Part shown: positions 57,575-64,000 of the stretch, in pieces | Numbering within the stretch: the first letter of the stretch is position 1 | Layout of the letters: the number at the start of each line of letters is the position of its first letter | Source of the DNA: Protonemura montana | Lineage: Eukaryota; Arthropoda; Insecta; Plecoptera; Nemouridae | Direction of reading: 5' to 3' | Assembly: GCA_947568835.1 (NCBI GenBank) | Contig: OX387608.1 | Location: 12,686,001 to 12,750,000 of the forward strand | Length of the DNA: 64,000 bases | Notes under the pieces: model-generated | The model's database searches: none | The model's input: the letters and a program-made list of their open reading frames with translations, nothing else | Told to the model about the DNA's origin: nothing | Made by a program: the position numbers and the translations under genes

Positions 57575-57640
57575 ATCTGGATAAGAACCCGGGATTGCCG
57601 GTCAGATGCTCTACCAACTGAGCTATCCAGGCACACAAGA
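57575..57640 (-). repeat. T2 SINE head (tRNA-like), antisense
   Basis: The reverse complement reads GCCTGGATAGCTCAGTTGGT, AGAGCATCTGACCGGCAATC and CCGGGTTCTTATCC. The A box is good and the B box damaged; no complete cloverleaf can be formed, so it is not a tRNA gene. It starts about 170 bp after the NAA60 stop. Confidence 0.68.
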
Positions 57641-60637
57641 CTTCAGACTTGCTGGGGCAGATAACGGTAGATTTTGATTCAAGGGCAATCTGTGTTAATA
57701 ATTTGCAAGAAACAAAATTGGGCGACTCCTCCTTTGGTTGCCAATCCGACTGACGAATATTGGTCCAGACCAGAGTTAACGTTCCTGCATAGAATTTGGA
57801 ATTTTGGTTAGGTAGAAGCCGGTAATTTATAGGAATCTGCGGGCTTGTTGCCACGGAGTGAATGGACAAAACCTAAACAGCAAATTCCTAGCGCCGAATC
57901 GGAATGAAATGTCCAACCGCCAGTAGGTAGGGAAATGAGCTTTTGCAGGCACTCAAGCTGCCAGTTCGCTTCGTTATTTCGGCTCAACTATGGGCGGTAG
58001 CTAGCGTGCATCTGTGGATAGGCCATCTGCTTCTACCTATCCAATATTCCAAATTCCATAGTTTGTGTTCTCATGTCAGTGATATCGATATTGTACCCCT
58101 GTCTAACGCTGGAGTCGGCAGAGCAGTGACCAGACGGACAATAGACGTCACGTTGACAAAGTAAGTGATTGACAGCCATTGGAACAATAATCAAAACTTG
58201 CTCTCTTCCAGTGCAACTTCAGCATCTCGTTATCGTTATAAGAGTTCAGAATGAAATAATTGAAACAAATCGTAGCCAGTACTTTCATTAGTGAAAACAG
58301 AGTGACAAATCACCAACAATCATAGCACCTGTTCTTTGACAGGTAAACTAAATGCATCCACTGACATGCTTCGTGCGTTTGGTTCTGGGTTTCCTCTGCA
58401 CCTGCAGTGCGATTCTAGGACTTCATTGAGCTCTCGATCTAAAGCTACGCCGATCGACAAGTGTACGATCGAGAGCTCACCGTGCGATTCTGTCGTAAGA
58501 GCAGCATCCTGGCCTATTTACTTGCTGTGACATGGTTAGTCTAGCCTACTCTGCATTAACAGGAATGAGAGTCACGAACATGATGACAAACATGATGTGT
58601 GTAAAGATATCGGTTAGCTGGGATCGGAATTGACAAATCTAATCATAACGGTCTTCCTACAATTAACCCAAGCAGATTACGCGAAGTGTAAAACGTAAGG
58701 CATAACGTTAGCAAGCTCCCACAATAGGTGTAACTCAGATCGAAAAGATAATGGGCCAAATCTTAGTGTCTGCTCATATCCTTCTAAAAAAACAGACAAA
58801 ACAAAGTGACACACAACTTGTATGTGATGGCAACTGGGGTTGTTGAACTTTGATATCAACACGATGTAAGAGCATGAAAGAAACTTAAATAAATTTGTTG
58901 CGTTTGCGGCACCAATCCTTTGTTGTTGCTTGCAATTGTTGTGTGTAACGTCATTTTAAACTGAAAATTGGATTTCTTTCATGTTGTGTCGTATTAGGGT
59001 TTGCACAAATCACCTGAGTAGCCAATTTTGTGAATGAAATTTCAAAGAGAAACTCGTCTGACTGATCTCTTTGCACTCGTCTGAATTCTAACTCATGCCA
59101 ATAATTGTTTACAAATATTGTTAAAATTTATTCTGTTTAGGGAAGAAAATTCTCGAATGCCACAAACTATCCTTGTTGAATATTGCAAGCGTGCTTCATT
59201 CATCATCGACAGATTGCCAGCTATTGTTAGATATATTTGATATTTAAATGACATGTTAGACCCAAGACTTTATCGCGATATGTCTGAACGTAGTTTAGTA
59301 GGTACGGAAACGATTATAAATATTACACATGAATAATGGGCCTTAAAACTATGAAGATTCTAATTAATTAAGAAAATGTACACCAGTCTTTTAAGATAAG
59401 AGGTACCCAAGTGTACTGGATTACAAAGTTAACCGACATAGCGATTACTTGACTTGTACTTGGGTTGATTTGGAGAAAATCTCTTGTTGGCAAGGTCTTT
59501 TTTTACCGTTTTAATCTAGAACAGAAAAAAAGAGGGTTAGAATCCCAATGACGTTGAGTACCTTTCTTATGAACGATTAATAACTGTAAGGAGCCGGCGA
59601 AACTTGGGGACGGGTTTACCACTTCAAGGTAATCTGTTTTCATTTTCTATGCCTTACAATGGGCAGTGAAATTTTCAAGATTTTTTATCTTTTTTTCTGA
59701 ATGGTGTTTCTTGGTTAGGTTGGGGACATGCTGCAAAACGATACTGCTCATCGTAATTCCAGTTGCTTACTGTGAAGCCCACGGGAAAGAAACTGAAAAA
59801 GAATGATTTTGTTATCGCCAATCTTACAATCATAATCGGTTTGCAGTGATCGATCTGGCCTTGACTTTAGAAATCCAATTCTCATCAAATTTGAAAATTT
59901 ATACAAATCAAACATTGTACAATTGAGACAACCTATTCGAACGATGCTACCCTTGAGATTTTCCGTTTTTTCTACTATAATCTTTTATTTGTTGCTTTGT
60001 TAGAACCCGGTTACTTCAAGAGAGTTTATGATTGCCAAGAGATGGCACAAAATATGTTGTTGTGGTGTAATTGTAATAATCACGGACAACTGTGCTGAGC
60101 GTGACATGAATAGTGTTTATCAGTATTTTATTGCGCAATTTGTTACGAGTCTGTTTTTATGCGTCGATTAGTTAAAGCTGCTCAAATTTTATTGTTAGTG
60201 GTCGATTACAAGTAGGTGATCGATCGTTTAAAAATTCGTATGCCAATTTAATCGCACACAAAAGGTATGAAAAGCAAGAGCAAATACAAACACTGAAAGA
60301 GCTACAAACTCAACTGGAATTTTTTGTTTTTCGATTATTATGAAATGTTAACTAAATTTGTTTGTTACAAAATAAATACATTAGCTATTATTGGACCTTT
60401 TTACCTAACTTAATCCTTTTTGCCATGTTTTCAACCACTTACAACAAACTGCTGAACTCAGAAAAGAGTCCACTCAAAAGATTCAAATCTCAAGTATCCG
60501 TTTTATGGATACAGTACAGGAAAGAGAGGTAGGTACTGACCACATAGCATGCTATGTGCTTGCCCAAATGACAAATCGAATCGAAATAGGTTAGAGAACT
60601 TGCCAAAAAAAAAATGCAAATCTAAATAACACAGTAA
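57641..60637. other. No gene recognised
   Basis: About 3 kb between NAA60 and MRPL37. Includes the 3' flank of NAA60 (no AATAAA close to the stop was seen; a candidate lies near 58890). Short frames have no domains. Confidence 0.5.
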
Positions 60638-60643
60638 TTTATT
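60638..60643 (-). other. Poly(A) signal of MRPL37
   Basis: AATAAA on the minus strand, only 24 bp beyond the stop codon, implying a very short 3' untranslated region. Confidence 0.65.
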
Positions 60644-60666
60644 TTGTAGGTACTAACAATTATACA

Positions 60667-61896
60667 TTACATTTCCAAACCGTTTGCGTAGAACGCCATC
60701 AATGCTTTAAAAACTTGTGGGTTGTATTCTGTCAGCTGTGGCCTACCGCTCTCATACAAGCAACTTTCAAACAGGGGTATCCGCGGTGAAGTCCAACACA
60801 AATTCTTGAGTCCATCTCGACCATCCAAGTTTAAAGTGTTTAGCTGAAACACCATAAAGTGAAAAAGTCTACCATCGGTCTGAACACTCTGCAAAGTGAT
60901 TGGTTTCGGGAGATCCACAACTTTCTCTCCGAACGTCTGTCGAGCTTGAGCCGCTGCTACCGCAAAGCTCTTCATTAATGTTCTGCCGACAATTTGATCT
61001 TCAGTCACCTCTGTCTCGTAGATGTTCTTCACCTCTGAGATATTGAAATGAAAAATCGCTGTGTGAGCGGTTAGGCGGTTTTTATTTACTAACGGAGCTA
61101 TGTTCTCTATCTTGTAGAAATGTTCTTTTTCCAAAGTGATTGTGTGCTTGATAGGGGTGAGGTCTGGGAGCTCAATTTTGTTTGTGTCCGCTGCTGAAGT
61201 AGGCAGTGGTTTTGGAGCCATCAATAATTGCTCTGCGGTAAGTTCTAGTTGAATGAGATCTCCTTCTTTTTCAAATGGTACGGAGACAAGGCTGTCACGT
61301 ATGAGGTACCGTTGATCAGGACGCCGGAGAGACGTTTCGCACAACTGCATAAGTTGAGAAGTTAACAATCTATTTCGGCGATGGTCAGGAATACCATAAA
61401 CCCTCGGAAAGTTCCATGCTGGTCTTGTGGGGTCATGAAGGCGCGGTAATTTTTCTTGAACTGCATCGAAAACGTGTGATGATAAAATGCACCTCTGAAC
61501 AAGATTGTGGAGGTTTGGATTAGATGCCTGTTCCTCATCAATTAAGCTCTCGAGCAGCCCGTGACCTTCCAATTCCACTGTTTTTGTGATAACTTTAGCC
61601 TGATTGAGTCCTTCTAAGAGAGCATTGTGATCTCTGTATTTATAGCAGGGCCTTTCATTGTACAAGGGATGAGTCTCATCATATGGTTGCGGTTGAGGAC
61701 GGAACCCGACTATTTCTACTCGTTGGAAAACTTTTTTCTCCTTTAAAACTTCTTGTGGAGTAAACACTGGTATTCCCTTTGCCTGAAGCTCAGAACTGGC
61801 TCCAGTTTCTCTCGGTGTTCGTTGGCCCTGTATTTTCCAATGCTTCTTGAACATGCGATCGAGATGTTGGCTGGAGAGCACTTTTGAGAGCCGCAT
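60667..61896 (-). CDS. MRPL37: Mitochondrial large ribosomal subunit protein mL37
   Basis: A structural protein of the mitochondrial 39S ribosomal subunit. It is encoded by one uninterrupted 409-codon exon; the human protein is 423 residues. The first 25 residues (MRLSKVLSSQHLDRMFKKHW...) are basic and could be a mitochondrial targeting signal. Family marks: HPLYNERPCYKYRDHNALLE (human [20 protein letters not shown]), KVITKTVELEGHG, NFPRVYGIPDHRRNRLLTSQ, and near the end ITLQSVQTDGRLFHFMVFQL followed by NTLNLDGRDGLKNLCW (human [20 protein letters not shown] and LDCNEGVKNLAW). The lack of introns contrasts with its neighbours; a retrocopy origin is possible, but the conserved frame and own promoter position argue that it is the functional gene. 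It is divergent to NUDCD1 with 250 bp between start codons. Confidence 0.94.
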   Translation of the reverse strand: MRLSKVLSSQHLDRMFKKHWKIQGQRTPRETGASSELQAKGIPVFTPQEVLKEKKVFQRVEIVGFRPQPQPYDETHPLYNERPCYKYRDHNALLEGLNQAKVITKTVELEGHGLLESLIDEEQASNPNLHNLVQRCILSSHVFDAVQEKLPRLHDPTRPAWNFPRVYGIPDHRRNRLLTSQLMQLCETSLRRPDQRYLIRDSLVSVPFEKEGDLIQLELTAEQLLMAPKPLPTSAADTNKIELPDLTPIKHTITLEKEHFYKIENIAPLVNKNRLTAHTAIFHFNISEVKNIYETEVTEDQIVGRTLMKSFAVAAAQARQTFGEKVVDLPKPITLQSVQTDGRLFHFMVFQLNTLNLDGRDGLKNLCWTSPRIPLFESCLYESGRPQLTEYNPQVFKALMAFYANGLEM

Positions 61897-62146
61897 CCTG
61901 ATCTATGTTGATTGGTACGAAATTAGTACACGAACAATAAGTGCACGAAATTATCCAAATTTGCTCACAGATGGCTTGCTTGCAAGAAATTGAAGAAATA
62001 GTATCAGGTACAAAGATATTATAACTAGCAAGAACTTTCAAGAGCAACCTAACCTTCCCCTTTCGCCTATTCGCACAATGTGGGCGTGTGGGAAAGTGCT
62101 TTGTGTCAGTAGTCATTAAAGTCAAGAAATTGGTAGTGACAACAAA
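61897..62146. promoter_or_regulatory. Bidirectional promoter region, MRPL37 / NUDCD1
   Basis: 250 bp separate the two outward-facing start codons, so both genes must be controlled from this stretch or from its flanks. No TATA box was identified; a GC-richer part (CGCACAATGTGGGCGTGTGG) lies near 62071-62090. Confidence 0.55.
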
Positions 62147-64000
62147 ATGTCAACATTACTGGAATTGCGACCTGATAGAGATCTGCTGGACTCTAATTTC
62201 AATGGATACAAACTTTCTTTGGATCCAGTTCCAATATTTCAACACAGTTTGCAATCTCGTAAGTTATCATGCCACCAACCGCCAAAGTACGGTTATGTTT
62301 GACTCGGCATGGCCTCAAATTTTGTTTAAGTTTTAGCAAACTATATAGAACCAGAGTGTTAACTGCTAGGGTTCTCATAAAACATATTCATGCCGTTTAG
62401 ACCCCGACCATCTGCTTCCCAGCGATGATCAGTACTCATTTCTGCACGCAAAAGTCTTTGGGCTACACAACCACTTGTACGGCGACCCGTGGTCCATTGA
62501 CGATATCTACTACATTGACAACAAATGGCGAATGCAGAAGAGTGTCTCCAACCCAAATGTATGCATTTCGTTGCATGGTACTATGAAAAATTTAGCAGGA
62601 CACGAAAGCAGGTTTCTAACGAATATTAATACTTTTTGCAGTCGGGACGTCCAGAAGGTATGATTGATGTTTGGGAGATACCAAGTCATCATGAACGGAA
62701 ACCAGGACATTTCAACATTTCAATGAGCTTCACCTCTCTCACCCTAGCAGTTGTTTCTGATGGAGCTGGAACATTACATTTAATAGATACTGGTATCAGA
62801 ACCGAAACCACCTCATGGAAAACTCTTTATAGCGATGAAGTGTGCGGTAAAGAAAAAGGGTACATCGTTGTTGACTCTCGTCTGCACACAGTTGATCAAA
62901 AACGTTTTGTTCACTGTCTCCTCCAACACATTGACGAGTCAACCATTACTAGTTCCACTGGAGAGGTCCCACTTTTCAAAACAATCCTCGAATGGATCAC
63001 GCTTTTAGAAGGAGAGAACAGCTGGTCTATTTCAAGCGTTAGAAAACTTTCCGGCGACGGAGGGTTTGAATACGCTGCCTTTGAGGATGGGTGCGAGAGC
63101 ATCTACATCGCAAGCACTAAACAGTTTAAATTTATAATCGACTCAGAGAATCCTGTGGAGATGAAATGTCCAATGGAACCTAACGAAGAGAAGACGTGTT
63201 TTTCGTGGCAGCAAACTGGAACGGATATCACTGTATGGATCCCCATGCCATGTGAAGACCTAGACATGGCAACGCTTTCGGTAGAGATCAAGGAGAATTC
63301 TCTGCGGGTTGCTTTACGTGATCACGTTTTGTTGGAAGGACAGACGTGGCAGCAGCTGGATCAGGCTGCAGGAACATGGAGCGTGGACAGATCTAAGTAA
63401 AGCAGATGATTCCTTAACAAACTTGCATACTAAATTGCATTTAAGTCCCAGATTTAATGGATTGAAGAACTTGTAACTGCTATGGCTACTTTGCTTGCTA
63501 TTGCTTATAGGAAGTTATTTCATTTCCTTTTTTCATTGATTGCAAAACCATTTTTATAATGGTTTTTACACAAAAAAAAATTAAAGGACAAGTAAAGTGG
63601 AAAATAACACTTTGCTTGATTCAGATTAGTTGTGATTAACTGGAAATGTATCTAGGGATTATGAAGTTTGATTAAAATTGCAAATCTTGCAATGTGCTTC
63701 CTTAAAACATACATTATTAACATCGGGCTAAAACCTCTCGCTACCCTTCACAGCGTGGAACTCCGCCTGCGCAAGTTGCAGCCGTCGGTCCACTGGGAGG
63801 AGCTTATTTTGGGCAACGTTGCTGGAGAGCAGATCGTGGCCGACCCCGAAACGTCGCCCTCACTGCCTCATCTCACGTCTGACACGGAGGTGACCGCCTC
63901 CGACGTACAGGACCTGTGCGCGCCCACGTTCAACACCGAGCAGCTCGAAGACTGCGACTCCTTGCCAGACGTTGCAATGCTCGTACGGCTTGACACACAT
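62147..64000 (+). CDS. NUDCD1: NudC domain-containing protein 1, 5' part
   Basis: NUDCD1 (CML66) contains a CS/NudC domain linked to HSP90 co-chaperone function. Exons in the window: 62147-62258, 62401-62558, 62642-63396 and 63754 to the window end, where the gene continues; 424 codons are present of about 580 expected. Family marks: LLDSNFNGYKLSLDPVP (human LLDPRFEGYKLSLEPLP), DDQYSFLHAKVFGLHNHL, YYIDNKWRM, and the CS domain in exon 3, with CFSWQQTGTDITVWIPMP and LRVALRDHVLLEGQTW (human YYWQQTEDDLTVTIRLP and KDHQFLEGKLY). At the end of exon 3 a TAA appears in frame if intron 3 is ignored; the donor GTAAAG splits that codon, so TCT-AA joins C-GTG to give Ser-Asn-Val-Glu-Leu. Exon 4 then reads LQPSVHWEELILGNVAGEQI (human LTWPELVIGDKQGELI). 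Confidence 0.95.
63660..63700 (-). repeat. Possible T1 SINE tail remnant
   Basis: GAAGTTTGATTAAAATTGC then CTTGCAATGTGC resembles the antisense T1 3' end, within NUDCD1 intron 3. Short and diverged. Confidence 0.45.

Noticed and set aside
57575-57640. tRNA gene, minus strand
   Set aside because: No closing acceptor stem and a damaged T arm; similar partial copies at 14031 and 41405 show that it is a repeat (T2).
63395-63400. End of the NUDCD1 frame at TAA
   Set aside because: The codon is split by a GTAAAG donor, and the next exon (63754 on) continues the family's CS-domain sequence in the right phase.

Overview
The window is nuclear DNA from an animal, most likely an arthropod and probably an insect. 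Evidence: AT-rich sequence, spliced genes, GT-AG introns (plus one AT-AC intron), a dimmed-type bHLH gene, a CPSF4 with two zinc knuckles as in fly Clipper, and dense SINEs. The species cannot be named from the sequence. No prokaryotic genes, CRISPR arrays or viral genes were seen.

Layout. Bases 1-31,800 contain no gene I can support. They are packed with short interspersed repeats: family S5 (5S rRNA-like head, conserved centre, GTCGTTAAACACC tail), family T1 (tRNA-like head, TTGCAATTTAAA tail), family T2 (another tRNA-like head), family R1 (stem-loop followed by GAAACGTTGGG), a diverged 300-bp repeat pair and MITE-like pieces. From 31.8 to 34.4 kb lies a bHLH gene (dimmed/BHLHA15), with repeats very close to both splice sites of its first intron. 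After about 5 kb of gene-free DNA, 39.5-64 kb holds seven compact conserved genes: a MIF4G-domain gene (-), CPSF4 (+), INTS15 (+), RRP7A (-), NAA60 (+), MRPL37 (-) and NUDCD1 (+, runs off the window).

Three pairs in this block are divergent and probably share promoter regions: MIF4G/CPSF4, RRP7A/NAA60 and MRPL37/NUDCD1. INTS15 and RRP7A converge tail to tail. Most of the products act in RNA 3'-end processing, snRNA processing, ribosome assembly or translation, so the cluster is functionally coherent, although co-regulation is only inferred.

Most interesting points: (1) NAA60 appears interrupted by a U12-type AT-AC intron with a consensus donor, branch site and AC acceptor; splicing it removes an apparent stop and restores the conserved C-terminus. 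That intron also carries a near-perfect 56-bp hairpin. (2) The MIF4G protein ends in a low-complexity tail with 11 tryptophans, mostly as WG/GW, resembling an Argonaute hook. (3) A 5S-headed SINE family includes a copy with two 5S heads in tandem, and one copy ends 21 bp before the dimmed exon 2 acceptor, supplying a possible branch point. (4) Two degraded hAT transposons with terminal inverted repeats and 8-bp target duplications sit in introns of CPSF4 and RRP7A. Exon models were worked out by hand from frame, splice signals and remembered family sequences; no searches were run.
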